Origin: an uncultured Prosthecobacter sp.
Lineage (GTDB): Bacteria; Verrucomicrobiota; Verrucomicrobiia; Verrucomicrobiales; Verrucomicrobiaceae
NCBI GenBank assembly: GCA_947523045.1
Contig: CANNUR010000031.1
Span: 1 to 19,835, forward strand
DNA: 19,835 bases
Reading direction: 5' to 3'
Shown one piece after another: positions 1 to 7,946 of this stretch (position 1 is its first letter; every line of letters starts with the position of its first letter). The notes beneath the pieces were generated by a model. That model was not told where the DNA came from. It searched no databases and saw only the letters and a program-made list of their open reading frames with translations. The position numbers and the translations under genes were made by a program.

Positions 1-2098
1 TGTTGTTGGCGGTGTTCGAGCTGCCGTTCTGGAAGACGCCACCGCGGGTGACGAGGATGCTGCTGGTGCCTTGGAGGGAGCCACCGGTGCCAGCGGTGCT
101 CAGGGTGCCGCCGGCGACCGTGGTGCTGCCGGTGTAGGCGGCTGCGGCGGTGAACTGCAGCAGGCCCTGGCCGGTTTTCACCAGTCCGCCACCGGTGCCG
201 CTGACGATGACGCCAAGGGTGGTTGTGCCACCGAGGATCTGGAAGGTGCGCGTCGCCGCCCCGAGTTCGAGCAGGGGCTGGGTGGGAGAGGACAAGTTGG
301 TGTTCAGGTTGTTGGTGCCGCTGCCGGTGAAGTCGCCATTCAGGTTCATCATCACGCCGGCGTCACCGACATTCATCGTCAGGTTGCGTCCCCGCATGGT
401 CAGGCCGCCGGCACCGATGGTGAGGACAGTGCGCGGATTGCCGGCACCATTGCTGCCGCCAAGCAGGATGTCTGCACCGGCGAGCAGGGCGGAACCCACG
501 TCCCAACTTGCGGGCGTGGCACTGCCAGGACTGCTGTTGATCGTCAATGTGCCGCCGCCGAGCAGATCCATGGCGCCCGTGATGACCATGTGACCGATGT
601 TGCCCGAGGTGACGAAGCCTCCGCTGACCTGGCGATAAAAGGCGATTGTCTCGTCGGTGTTGAAGGCGGCCACCGTGCCGCCATCGACCGTGATGCCGGC
701 GCTGTCGGGGATCTGGTGGCTGGCGCCAAGCTGCAGGGTACCGCCGGTGTTGACGACGACATTGCCGCCGACCGCGTCGATGCCGGCGGTCTTGGCCAGG
801 CGCAGGATGCCGGCGTTGACGATGGCGTCGCCGGTGAAGCTGTTGGCCTCGGTGCCGCTCAGCGTCAGGGTGCCGGGGCCCTGCTTGACCAGTGAAGCCG
901 CGCTGGCGGCGCCGTTGGTGAGCATCGGCACAATGTTGAGGTTGGCGCCGCCGCCGGCGATGTCGAAGGTGCGGCTGACCGTGCCGCTGCTGCTGCTCAG
1001 GCTGATGACCGGGGGCAGGGCGCCGCCGACGACGCGTTCCAGGGTCGAGCCCGTGCTGCCGCCCGTGCTGACGGGGCCATTCAGCACCAGCAGGCTGCCG
1101 CTGGTGCCGCCACCGAGGTGGATGCGACTGCCTTCCAGGTACAGGCCGCCGGTGCCGAGGGTCAGGCTGGTGCGATTCGCCAGGCTGCCGCCGTTGCCAA
1201 AGAGGGTGAATCCGTTCGCCACAGCCGTCGATGACGAGGCGCCGTTCATGCCGACCAGGCTGAGCCGGCCGTAGGTTTGTTTCGAACCGCTGTTGCCGAC
1301 AAACACCCGGTTGTCGCCGGCGACAAAGCTGACCTCGCCGATGTTCCAGACCGAGTTGGCACCGGCGTTGAAGGTGCCGCCACTGACGGTGAGGGAAGCG
1401 AGGGTTTGCGTCACCGTTGCCGCGGTGGTGTTTGGCGCGGTGCCATTGAAGACGCTGCCAGCGCCAGCCAAGCCGACATGCGCGCCGGTGTGGATCTGAT
1501 TCGTGCTGTTGAGAAAAGTCAAGAAGCCGCCCGTGATTTGGACGTTGCCCGCCAGGGCGGTGGCGCCGCCGGTTTTGGCCAGGTGCAGGACTCCGGCAGC
1601 AAGCGTCAGGGGGCCGCTGTGGATGTTGGACAGGGCGCCGCCCAAGGTCAGTTGTCCGGCGCCGAGTTTGCTCCAGCCGGTGCTACCGGCCAGCACACTC
1701 GAGATCGTTGCCGTGGCATCCGCGGTCACCGTCGAGTTATCCAGGGTGAGAATGCCTGCACCGCTCAGGCCGTAGCTGCCGCTGCCGGGGGCGCTGAAGG
1801 TCAGGTTGCCGACGCGCAGGGCGCCACTGAGGGTGACCGTGCCGGCGGCACCATTGCCGGCACCGAAGATGGCGTGGCTGCCATCGATCCAGTTTTGGTT
1901 CTGCAACGCCTGCGTCTGATTGAACCAGTTCGGTGCGCCTGCGGCCCAGGTGCCGGCCCCGTCCTGAGGGCCATCGGTCAAGGTCGAAGCATCCCAGACA
2001 AAAACATCGCTCCGGCCCGGCAGGGGCAGGCAGAGCAGGGCAAGCAGGCAAAAAAGGCCCAGGCCGCTTCGAAGGCTGGCAGAGGGAAGGAGGGTCAT
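1..2098 (-). CDS. Autotransporter-type beta-strand repeat surface protein, 3' end outside window
   Basis: The minus strand is open from ATG at 2098 to the left edge, giving 699 residues without a stop. An AGGGAGA Shine-Dalgarno-like sequence (2108-2102) precedes the start. Residues 1 to about 30 form a secretion signal (MTLLPSASLR, then a Leu/Cys-rich hydrophobic stretch ending GRSD). The rest is rich in Gly, Thr, Ser, Asn and Ala, with repeated units of the form GxGxLTLSG...FTGxxxVNAGxLxLAKT at roughly residues 140-180, 400-440 and 640-680. This matches the autotransporter-associated beta-strand repeat (PATR, TIGR02601) pattern of passenger-type beta-helices. Such proteins are abundant in Verrucomicrobia and are expected at the cell surface or secreted. 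The C-terminus, which would show a beta-barrel or a PEP-CTERM sorting tail, is outside the window. Its ligand is unknown. Long open frames on the opposite strand here are composition shadows. Confidence 0.88.
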   Translation of the reverse strand, partial: MTLLPSASLRSGLGLFCLLALLCLPLPGRSDVFVWDASTLTDGPQDGAGTWAAGAPNWFNQTQALQNQNWIDGSHAIFGAGNGAAGTVTLSGALRVGNLTFSAPGSGSYGLSGAGILTLDNSTVTADATATISSVLAGSTGWSKLGAGQLTLGGALSNIHSGPLTLAAGVLHLAKTGGATALAGNVQITGGFLTFLNSTNQIHTGAHVGLAGAGSVFNGTAPNTTAATVTQTLASLTVSGGTFNAGANSVWNIGEVSFVAGDNRVFVGNSGSKQTYGRLSLVGMNGASSSTAVANGFTLFGNGGSLANRTSLTLGTGGLYLEGSRIHLGGGTSGSLLVLNGPVSTGGSTGSTLERVVGGALPPVISLSSSSGTVSRTFDIAGGGANLNIVPMLTNGAASAASLVKQGPGTLTLSGTEANSFTGDAIVNAGILRLAKTAGIDAVGGNVVVNTGGTLQLGASHQIPDSAGITVDGGTVAAFNTDETIAFYRQVSGGFVTSGNIGHMVITGAMDLLGGGTLTINSSPGSATPASWDVGSALLAGADILLGGSNGAGNPRTVLTIGAGGLTMRGRNLTMNVGDAGVMMNLNGDFTGSGTNNLNTNLSSPTQPLLELGAATRTFQILGGTTTLGVIVSGTGGGLVKTGQGLLQFTAAAAYTGSTTVAGGTLSTAGTGGSLQGTSSILVTRGGVFQNGSSNTANN

Positions 2099-2170
2099 CG
2101 CTCTCCCTAAAGTGCATCGGCGCAGAATTCAATCTTGAGCCAATGTCACATCGATACGGGAAATCTTTAT
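2099..2170 (-). other. AT-richer intergenic stretch upstream of the beta-strand repeat gene
   Basis: These 72 bases lie between the premature stop of the sulfatase remnant and the repeat-protein start. They are clearly less GC-rich than either neighbour, for example AAATAAAGATTTCC on the minus strand. They contain the Shine-Dalgarno-like AGGGAGA next to the ATG. A promoter for the repeat gene could lie here, but I found no convincing -35/-10 pair. The region also holds the breakpoint that removed the rest of the sulfatase. Confidence 0.35.
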
Positions 2171-2371
2171 TTAACCGCTGTGGGCATCGGTGAAGGTCAT
2201 GCCCTGGGACGCAAGCCTGTCCAGATGCGGTGTGGCGATTTTGCCGCGCTGGGGATTCAGGCATTGGACATCGCCGTACCCGAGGTCGTCGGCGAGGATG
2301 AAGACGAGGTTGGGTTTGTCGCCGGCGCTCAGCAGACCGGGCAGAACAAGGGCGAGGAACAGCGCTTTCAT
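2171..2371 (-). pseudogene. Truncated sulfatase, N-terminal 66 residues only
   Basis: The ATG at 2371 opens a normal exported sulfatase N-terminus. There is a signal peptide (MKALFLALVLPGLLSAG), then NLVFILADDLGYGD with the paired metal-binding aspartates, then TPHLDRLASQGMTFTDAHSG, and then TAA at 2173-2171. In intact arylsulfatases the next residues carry the C-x-P-S-R motif whose cysteine becomes formylglycine, so this product lacks its nucleophile and most of its fold. No frame between here and the next gene resumes sulfatase sequence, so this is a deletion or replacement remnant, not a frameshift. The start is 17 bases after the sialidase-like gene stop, so it was probably the last gene of the same operon before the break. 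A functional 66-residue exported peptide is unlikely. Confidence 0.8.
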
Positions 2372-2388
2372 GTCTGGCTGTGAAGAGG

Positions 2389-4131
2389 TCAGAAGCGCAC
2401 GTCGGTCACCCAGATCGGGCTGGCGCCCTTTTTCAGGCCGTGATAAAAATACAACTGCCAGGCCTCGTCGCCATCGGCCACCAGCCAGGGGTAGCCAAGG
2501 TCGGTGTGCGGATCGCCTTCGATTCGGGGGAACTCCAGGATCACGCGCTCGCGCTGCCATTCCAGGGTGCGCGCGTCGCCGCGCCAAAGCCAGAGGCGAC
2601 TGTTCTGCGCCGCTGTCTTGGCACGTTCGGTGGTGAGCACGAAGACTTCCTCTGGTCGGCGTGGGTGGGTCACGGCGCAGGGCGCGGCCAAGCGCGCGGT
2701 TGCCGGGTTTTCGGCATCGAACGGACTCGGGCTTGTGGACCAGGTTTGGCCCCGGTCATCGGAGACGGCGAGGAACTGTCGCCCTTCCGCGCCCGGCAGT
2801 GCGCCCTTGCCGCCGCGCAGGAAGGCGAGCAGACGCTGGCCCGCGGACACCAGCACGGGTTCAACGGCATAGACCTCGCTGATGCGCCGCGGTTCGCCCC
2901 AGGTGCGACCCTGGTCGGCGGAACTCGCCAGCCAGATGCCCTGGGTGAGAGGCGCAGACCCTGCCCGGTAATGACCGAGTGCCACCAGGCCCGCGCCTTC
3001 GACCGGCAGCAGGCTGCCAAAGACAGAGCCGGTCTTGTTCGGGCCGAGGGTGGAGGTGTCGGTGGGCGTCCAGGTCACGCCATCGTCCGTCGAGCGCCAG
3101 CCGAAGACATGGTTGGACTCATTGGCGGTGTAGGCCATGGCCAGCAGCACCAGGGAGCCGTCGCCGGCGACGCCGAGGGCGAGGTTGCCGCAGGCGGTGT
3201 AGTCGAGGCCGGGGCCAAAATGGCGCAGGATTTCGAATCCGTTAAAGCTGCGGCCGTTGTTGGTTGAACGTGCAATGGCAGGACAGCCGCCACCATGGAG
3301 GCCATGGAAACTGCCGGAGACAAAGGCAACCACGATGCTGCCCTTCGGGGTGCGAACCACTTTGTTCCAGGAAAGGTGGGCATTGGGTGGGTGCTGTGGC
3401 GCGGTCACCGCGATTCGCACCGCTGCACCACTCGGGTTGCGCGCCGCCCAAGCGAATGTTGCGCAGTGGCTTTCCTCGACGCGGATGTCATCGAGTTCGA
3501 TGCCTTGCGCGCCGCCGTTCTGCATCCACAGCAGCTTGCGCTTGGTGGCATGGAAGCAGGGGCGCTCCAGCGTCTGCGACCACGTGACCGCGCCCTCGAC
3601 GCGCACGGTCACCTGTCGCCCGTTGAACTGCAGATGTACCTGACGCCAGCCGTTGTCGGAGAGATCCAGTTTTTCCGCCGGCAGCATTTCGTTGAGCCGC
3701 CAGGCGCCGCTGACCGGATCGGCGGCGCGGCCCTGCTTCTGGCGCTGCGGGTGATTCGGATCCTTCGAGTGCGAGTCGACCTGCAACTGCACGGCGTTGC
3801 GCAGCAGCTTCACCCACAGCATGTGGTCGGTGCCGCCGAAACCGTCGTCGCCATCGACAAAAAACCACAGCCAGCCGTCCGGCCCAAGGTGGCGGTAGCG
3901 GAAGCGGATCGACAGATCGGTGCCCGCCACCGGCAGGTACACCATGGGCGGGTACTTGCCGCCGCTGGCACCGCGTGTCCACAGGGCGCCGTCGCGCACC
4001 TCGGTGTTCTTGTTCGGGATCGGCGTGGTGAAACGCTGCGCGTCAAAGCCGTCGCCGAAGTCCTCCTGAAACGTGAAGGGCGCGGCGCTGGCGAGCAGGG
4101 GCAGGGCAAAAAGCAGGGCGAGTCGATTCAT
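2389..4131 (-). CDS. Secreted sialidase-like BNR/Asp-box protein with N-terminal lectin-like domain
   Basis: The protein has 580 residues. The start at 4131 is chosen because it gives a clean signal peptide (MNRLALLFALPLLASA) and overlaps the upstream sulfatase stop as ATGA. Residues about 18-220 look like a concanavalin-A/DUF1080-like beta-sandwich (FQEDFGDGFD, then repeated W-x-F and QVxLQFNGRQVTV strands). Residues about 250-580 form a sialidase-type propeller with four Asp-box motifs: STNNGRSF (289-296), STDDGVTW (347-354), SADQGRTW (404-411) and SDDRGQTW (457-464). The C-terminal DLGYPWLV and YFYHG blocks are typical of exo-alpha-sialidase-like proteins in PVC genomes. The likely role is exo-acting removal of a terminal acidic sugar, coupled to the sulfatase in front of it. 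True sialidase specificity is not proven, because many BNR proteins act on other sugars or are non-catalytic. Confidence 0.82.
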   Translation of the reverse strand: MNRLALLFALPLLASAAPFTFQEDFGDGFDAQRFTTPIPNKNTEVRDGALWTRGASGGKYPPMVYLPVAGTDLSIRFRYRHLGPDGWLWFFVDGDDGFGGTDHMLWVKLLRNAVQLQVDSHSKDPNHPQRQKQGRAADPVSGAWRLNEMLPAEKLDLSDNGWRQVHLQFNGRQVTVRVEGAVTWSQTLERPCFHATKRKLLWMQNGGAQGIELDDIRVEESHCATFAWAARNPSGAAVRIAVTAPQHPPNAHLSWNKVVRTPKGSIVVAFVSGSFHGLHGGGCPAIARSTNNGRSFNGFEILRHFGPGLDYTACGNLALGVAGDGSLVLLAMAYTANESNHVFGWRSTDDGVTWTPTDTSTLGPNKTGSVFGSLLPVEGAGLVALGHYRAGSAPLTQGIWLASSADQGRTWGEPRRISEVYAVEPVLVSAGQRLLAFLRGGKGALPGAEGRQFLAVSDDRGQTWSTSPSPFDAENPATARLAAPCAVTHPRRPEEVFVLTTERAKTAAQNSRLWLWRGDARTLEWQRERVILEFPRIEGDPHTDLGYPWLVADGDEAWQLYFYHGLKKGASPIWVTDVRF

Positions 4132-5924
4132 GGCGGCGATTTCCAGAGCGGGACGGCTGCGCCCTTGGCGGGCTGCAGGATGAGCGAGCGCAGCTGCAAT
4201 CCGCCGGTCGGGGCATGCAGGCGCAGGTGAATGAGGTTGTCGGTTTCGGGCAGCGTCACTTCGATTTCCTGCCAATCGTCGCCGGCTGTCAGGTCGAAGC
4301 CGACGCGATGGGTGGCGACAAAGTCCTTCTGCCTGGCCGTGCGCCAGGCGAGGGTCGCCTTGCCGGGGGAGGTCATTTTGACCGACAGTCGCGCCGTCAC
4401 CGGGCCTTGGATGCGGAACTGGCTGCGGGTCAGGAAGGCGTTCCTGGCTCCAGCGTCCGGCTGCAGGACGAGCACGCCCTCGCGAACCAGGAGTTTGCCG
4501 TTGCGGGCCAGCCAGCCGGCGACTGGATCGGTCGATGCTTTTGTCGTGACGCGCAGGGTCGGATCGACATGATCGGCGAAGAAGCCTCGGTCCTGCTCGT
4601 TGAAGGGCTCGGCCGGACCGGGGCGGTGCAGGCCCTGACTCCAGTCGTTGAGCAGGCCCTGCAGGCGGGCGGCCAGCTGCGGTTGTTCGGCAAGGCGGTT
4701 GCGGGTTTCACCTTCGGGCTCGGTGACATCGAAGAGGTAGCGTTCCTCCCTGCCGAGTTGGATGAGTTTCCACGGAAACTCGAGCACGGCGGCCTGTGAA
4801 CGCCAGCGCCAGAACAGCTGTGGGTGAACTGGTCCAGTTTTTTGACCAGTGACATGAGGCAGCAGGTCGACGCCATCCAAATCCTTCAGCGTGCCGGCCT
4901 CGGTGGCATCGGTCTGACGGGCCAGAATCGTCGCGGCAACGTCGAGCGAGCTGACCGGTTGGTCGAAGACCTGGCCGGCGGGCAGGGTGCCGGGCCAGGC
5001 GGCGACAAAGGGCACGCGCACACCGCCGTCAGTGAGCATGCCCTTTTCGCCGATGAGGGGGCGGTTGAGCGAGCCGTCCCAGGCGCCGGTCTTGAGAGGG
5101 GCGCCGTTGTCGGCGATGTAAACAATCAGCGTGCGCTGCTCCTGGCCGAGTTCGCGCAGTTTGGCGCGCAGGCGGCCCAGTCCTTCATCCATGGCCGCGA
5201 TCATGGCCAGGGCCTGGCGTCGCTGCAGCGGCAGGTGGGTGGGCGTCTGCGAGAACCAGGGCTCCGGGGATTCCAGGGGTACATGCGGCGCGAACCAGGG
5301 CAGGTACAGGAACCAGGGCTGATTGGGCTGGCGAGCCCGTCGCTCGAGGAAGGCGAGCGCGGCCTCGGTCTGTGAGGTGATGCGAAAACGCGGATCCTGG
5401 ACAAGGCGCGGCGCGTCGGGGTAGGGGCTGCCGTCCGGGGCATGCGAGGCGTGGTACTGGCGCATGGCTCCGCACCAGTACTCGTCAAAGCCGTGCGCAT
5501 GCGGCAGGAAACGCGGATCGACCTTCTGGCCGCCGCTCTTGGCGTCGCGACTCAGATCCAGATGCCATTTGCCGCTCATGCCGGTGACGTACCCGTGGCG
5601 ATTGAGTCGCTCAGGCAGGGTGAACACCTCAAGCGGCAGCGGGCCCCGAGTGTTGTCATCGACCCCGAAGCGGTTTTGGTGCTGGCCGCTGAGGACACCG
5701 GCGCGCGACGGCACACACTGCGGGCCAGTCACGTAACCGCGCGTGAAGCGCACGCCGTCGCGCGCGAGTTGGTCGGTCTGCGGCGTTCGAATGTCGGGAT
5801 CAACTCCCTGCACGCCGAGGTCGGCCCAGCCATGGTCATCGGTGAAGATGAGCAGCAGGTTTGGCGGTGGTTCGGCGGCGGCGAGCGTGCCGGCGAGCAG
5901 CAGAATGAACAGCAACAGGCGCAT
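4128..5924 (-). CDS. Exported formylglycine sulfatase with C-terminal beta-sandwich extension
   Basis: The protein has 598 residues. The ATG at 5924 gives the signal peptide MRLLLFILLLAGTLAAA; a longer frame from a TTG at 5993 adds 23 polar residues and is unlikely. The family S1 core is complete. FTDDHG holds metal ligands D29 and D30. C70-V-P-S-R74 is the sulfatase signature whose Cys70 is the predicted formylglycine. GKWHLDL and YIADNGA supply further active-site residues. After the usual catalytic domain, about residues 450-595 form an added beta-rich region (for example ARLSVKMTSPGKATLAW) that resembles a carbohydrate-binding sandwich. The gene follows DUF1501 no. 2 after 61 bases and overlaps the sialidase-like gene at ATGA (4131-4128), which implies coupled expression. 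It should hydrolyse sulfate esters on an extracellular or periplasmic glycan. The substrate subfamily is unassigned. Confidence 0.9.
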   Translation of the reverse strand: MRLLLFILLLAGTLAAAEPPPNLLLIFTDDHGWADLGVQGVDPDIRTPQTDQLARDGVRFTRGYVTGPQCVPSRAGVLSGQHQNRFGVDDNTRGPLPLEVFTLPERLNRHGYVTGMSGKWHLDLSRDAKSGGQKVDPRFLPHAHGFDEYWCGAMRQYHASHAPDGSPYPDAPRLVQDPRFRITSQTEAALAFLERRARQPNQPWFLYLPWFAPHVPLESPEPWFSQTPTHLPLQRRQALAMIAAMDEGLGRLRAKLRELGQEQRTLIVYIADNGAPLKTGAWDGSLNRPLIGEKGMLTDGGVRVPFVAAWPGTLPAGQVFDQPVSSLDVAATILARQTDATEAGTLKDLDGVDLLPHVTGQKTGPVHPQLFWRWRSQAAVLEFPWKLIQLGREERYLFDVTEPEGETRNRLAEQPQLAARLQGLLNDWSQGLHRPGPAEPFNEQDRGFFADHVDPTLRVTTKASTDPVAGWLARNGKLLVREGVLVLQPDAGARNAFLTRSQFRIQGPVTARLSVKMTSPGKATLAWRTARQKDFVATHRVGFDLTAGDDWQEIEVTLPETDNLIHLRLHAPTGGLQLRSLILQPAKGAAVPLWKSPP

Positions 5925-5985
5925 GGCGTGACAACGCGGGTGCAGTCGGTTTGTGTCAGCCGATGCGGCGGGGTTGGGCTGTGGT

Positions 5986-7428
5986 TCAGGCAAGGATTTT
6001 GTCGATCACCTTGCAGGGTTCGACGCTGGTGAGGCGGAAATCGAGGCCGGCCTGGCGGAAGGTGAGGCGTTCGTGGTCCATGCCCAGCAGGTGCAGGATG
6101 GTGGCGTGCAGGTCGGAGACATGAACCTCGTCCTCGACGACGTTGAAGCCCATCTCGTCGGTGGCGCCGAGGGTGACGCCGCCCTTCACGCCACCGCCGG
6201 CCAGCCACATGGTGAAGGCCTGCGGATGGTGGTCGCGCCCCATGCTGCGGCCGAGCGAGACGCTGGCCTCGACCATCGGCGTGCGACCGAACTCGCCGCC
6301 CCAGACGACGAGGGTGTCGTCGAGCATGCCGCGCTGCTTGAGATCCTTGATGAGGGCGGCGCAGGCCTGGTCGGTGGCCTTGCAGTTGTTGCGGACATTG
6401 CCCTCGACATTGCTGTGGGCGTCCCAGCCCTCGTGGTAGATGTTGATGAACCGAACCCCACGCTCAACCATGCGCCGGGCCAGCAGGCAGGCACGGGCGA
6501 ACGACGGCACCTTGGGGTCACAACCGTAAAGCTGCAGGGTGGCGGGGTCCTCGCGGTCCAGGTCCATGAGCTCGGGGGCCGAGGACTGCAGTCGGTAGGC
6601 CATCTCGTAGTTGGCGATGCGCGTGGCGATCTCGCCGTCGCCATCGACGCGCAGTCGTCGATCATTCAGCGCGTTGATGAGTTCAATGGTGTCGCGCTGG
6701 GTGGCGGGAGCGACACCGGTCGGCGTGCTGACATTGAGGATGGGATCGCCGCTGTTGCGGAAGCGGGTGCCGGAATGCACACTCGGCAGGAAGCCGCTGC
6801 TCCAGCAGGCCGCGCCGCCGCTGATGCCGCTGCCGGTGCTCATGACGACGAAGCTGGGCAGGTCGCGCGTCTCGGCGCCGAGGCCGTAGGTCACCCAGGA
6901 ACCCATGCTCGGCCGGCCGGGCTGGGCAAAGCCGGTGTTCATGAAGATCTGCGCCGGCGCGTGGTTGAACTGGGTGGTGCGACAGGACTTCACGATGGCG
7001 AGTTCGTCGACCACGGTGGCCAGGTGGGGCAGCACCTCGGAGAGTTCTGCGCCGCACTGGCCGTGCTTGGCAAACTTGAAGCGCGGGCCGAGCACCGCCG
7101 CATCGGGACGGATGAAGGCGTAGCGCTGACCGCCGATCACCGAGGGCGGCAGCGGCTTGCCCTCATACTTGGTCAGCATCGGCTTGGAATCGAACATCTC
7201 CAACTGCGAGGGCGCGCCCGCCATGAACAGGTGGATGACCGCCTTCGCCTTCGGTCGGGCATGCGGAGCCGCCGCCACGTTGGGTCCACTGGCGGCTCCC
7301 CGGGCGGATTCCGCCAGCAGCGAAGCCAGGGCGATCTTGCCCGTGCCGACCGCGCAGTCGTGGAAGAAATGACGGCGGGAGATTTGGGACGAGGGATGAG
7401 CGATCGGGGATGAGGGATGGGGGCTCAT
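5986..7428 (-). CDS. DUF1501 protein no. 2, Tat-exported
   Basis: The protein has 480 residues. The N-terminus carries a twin-arginine signal, ISRRHFFHDCAVGTG, with the arginines at residues 18-19. It is preceded by a Pro/Ser/His leader encoded by short ATCCC-type repeats. Family hallmarks are present: FMAGAPSQLEMFDSKP near residue 70, TQFNHAPAQIFMNTG, PSMGSWVTYGLG, GGEFGRTPM, and RDHHPQAFTMWLAGGGVKGG near the C-terminus, then SDLHATILHLLG. DUF1501 belongs to the alkaline phosphatase/sulfatase superfamily, but its reaction is not established. The start overlaps the stop of the membrane-protein gene as ATGA (7428-7425). The gene lies between PSD1 cytochrome b and a sulfatase, a context common in PVC bacteria. 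It is the most canonical of the three DUF1501 copies here. Confidence 0.93.
   Translation of the reverse strand: MSPHPSSPIAHPSSQISRRHFFHDCAVGTGKIALASLLAESARGAASGPNVAAAPHARPKAKAVIHLFMAGAPSQLEMFDSKPMLTKYEGKPLPPSVIGGQRYAFIRPDAAVLGPRFKFAKHGQCGAELSEVLPHLATVVDELAIVKSCRTTQFNHAPAQIFMNTGFAQPGRPSMGSWVTYGLGAETRDLPSFVVMSTGSGISGGAACWSSGFLPSVHSGTRFRNSGDPILNVSTPTGVAPATQRDTIELINALNDRRLRVDGDGEIATRIANYEMAYRLQSSAPELMDLDREDPATLQLYGCDPKVPSFARACLLARRMVERGVRFINIYHEGWDAHSNVEGNVRNNCKATDQACAALIKDLKQRGMLDDTLVVWGGEFGRTPMVEASVSLGRSMGRDHHPQAFTMWLAGGGVKGGVTLGATDEMGFNVVEDEVHVSDLHATILHLLGMDHERLTFRQAGLDFRLTSVEPCKVIDKILA
7386..7423 (-). repeat. Short degenerate ATCCC-type tandem repeat in the DUF1501 no. 2 leader
   Basis: Read on the minus strand, the first codons of DUF1501 no. 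2 contain four imperfect copies of (T)CATCCC/TCGTCCC (CATCCCTCATCCCC, then GCTCATCCCTCGTCCC). They encode the PHPSS...AHPSS leader in front of the twin-arginine motif. The stretch is low complexity and unlike the flanking coding sequence. Confidence 0.6.
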
Positions 7429-7946
7429 GGGGAGGAGAGGCTTGAGGGGCTGTTGGCTGCCACGATTTTACGATGCTGCCGCCACTGCACGAGTTGAAGC
7501 CAGACGCGAAGCCAGAGCTTCACGGAGATCCATCCGATGCCTGCCGAAAGGCTTCCACCCAGCAAGGTTGCCAGGCCCGAGTAGTGCCAGTTCCACACAG
7601 ACAGCTTGTGCAAATGCGAATACAGAGCGCCGATGGCAAAGCCGGACAATGCGCCACCAGCAAGCGACATCTGAACCACAAACCACATCAAACCAGTCTG
7701 TGGATTTCGGCGAGCTGTCGCTGCAATCGCGGAACTCAGGGCGGCCCCTGTCAAGACAACCGCTCCTCCTGTGATTGCCAAGGCCAGCCCTGTGATGATG
7801 CCGATGATCACGAGCACAGTTAGCGTCACAAGTCCGACGACCAGAAAGCTGAACAAGAACAGGTTGAATTCTCCCATCTCTGGGTCGAGCTCATTTGCGG
7901 TTTGAAGGGCAAACGTGATGAAAGCAGTCTGGATGTAGTTCATCAT
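7425..7946 (-). CDS. Small integral membrane protein of unknown function
   Basis: The protein has 173 residues and I recognise no family. Four hydrophobic segments are visible at about residues 29-52, 54-76, 86-108 and 122-150. Between the second and third is a polar loop with ARRNPQT, and the tail is basic (WRQHRK). The N-terminus (MMNYIQTAFITFALQTANELDPEMGE) has no cleavable signal. The gene overlaps PSD1 cytochrome b upstream (ATGATG at 7946-7941 contains its stop) and DUF1501 no. 2 downstream (ATGA, 7428-7425), so it is translationally embedded between the members of a PSD1/DUF1501 pair. Its base composition is visibly less GC-rich than both neighbours, which hints at later acquisition. 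A membrane anchor or partner for the cytochrome is possible but is inference only. The start could be either of the two adjacent ATG codons. Confidence 0.75.
   Translation of the reverse strand: MMNYIQTAFITFALQTANELDPEMGEFNLFLFSFLVVGLVTLTVLVIIGIITGLALAITGGAVVLTGAALSSAIAATARRNPQTGLMWFVVQMSLAGGALSGFAIGALYSHLHKLSVWNWHYSGLATLLGGSLSAGIGWISVKLWLRVWLQLVQWRQHRKIVAANSPSSLSSP

Noticed and set aside
71..2110. Long plus-strand open frames (71-895, 657-1274, 1277-2110)
   Set aside because: Gly/Ala/Val-rich with no recognisable domain. They are shadows of the minus-strand beta-strand repeat gene, which has a signal peptide, a ribosome binding site and clear repeats.
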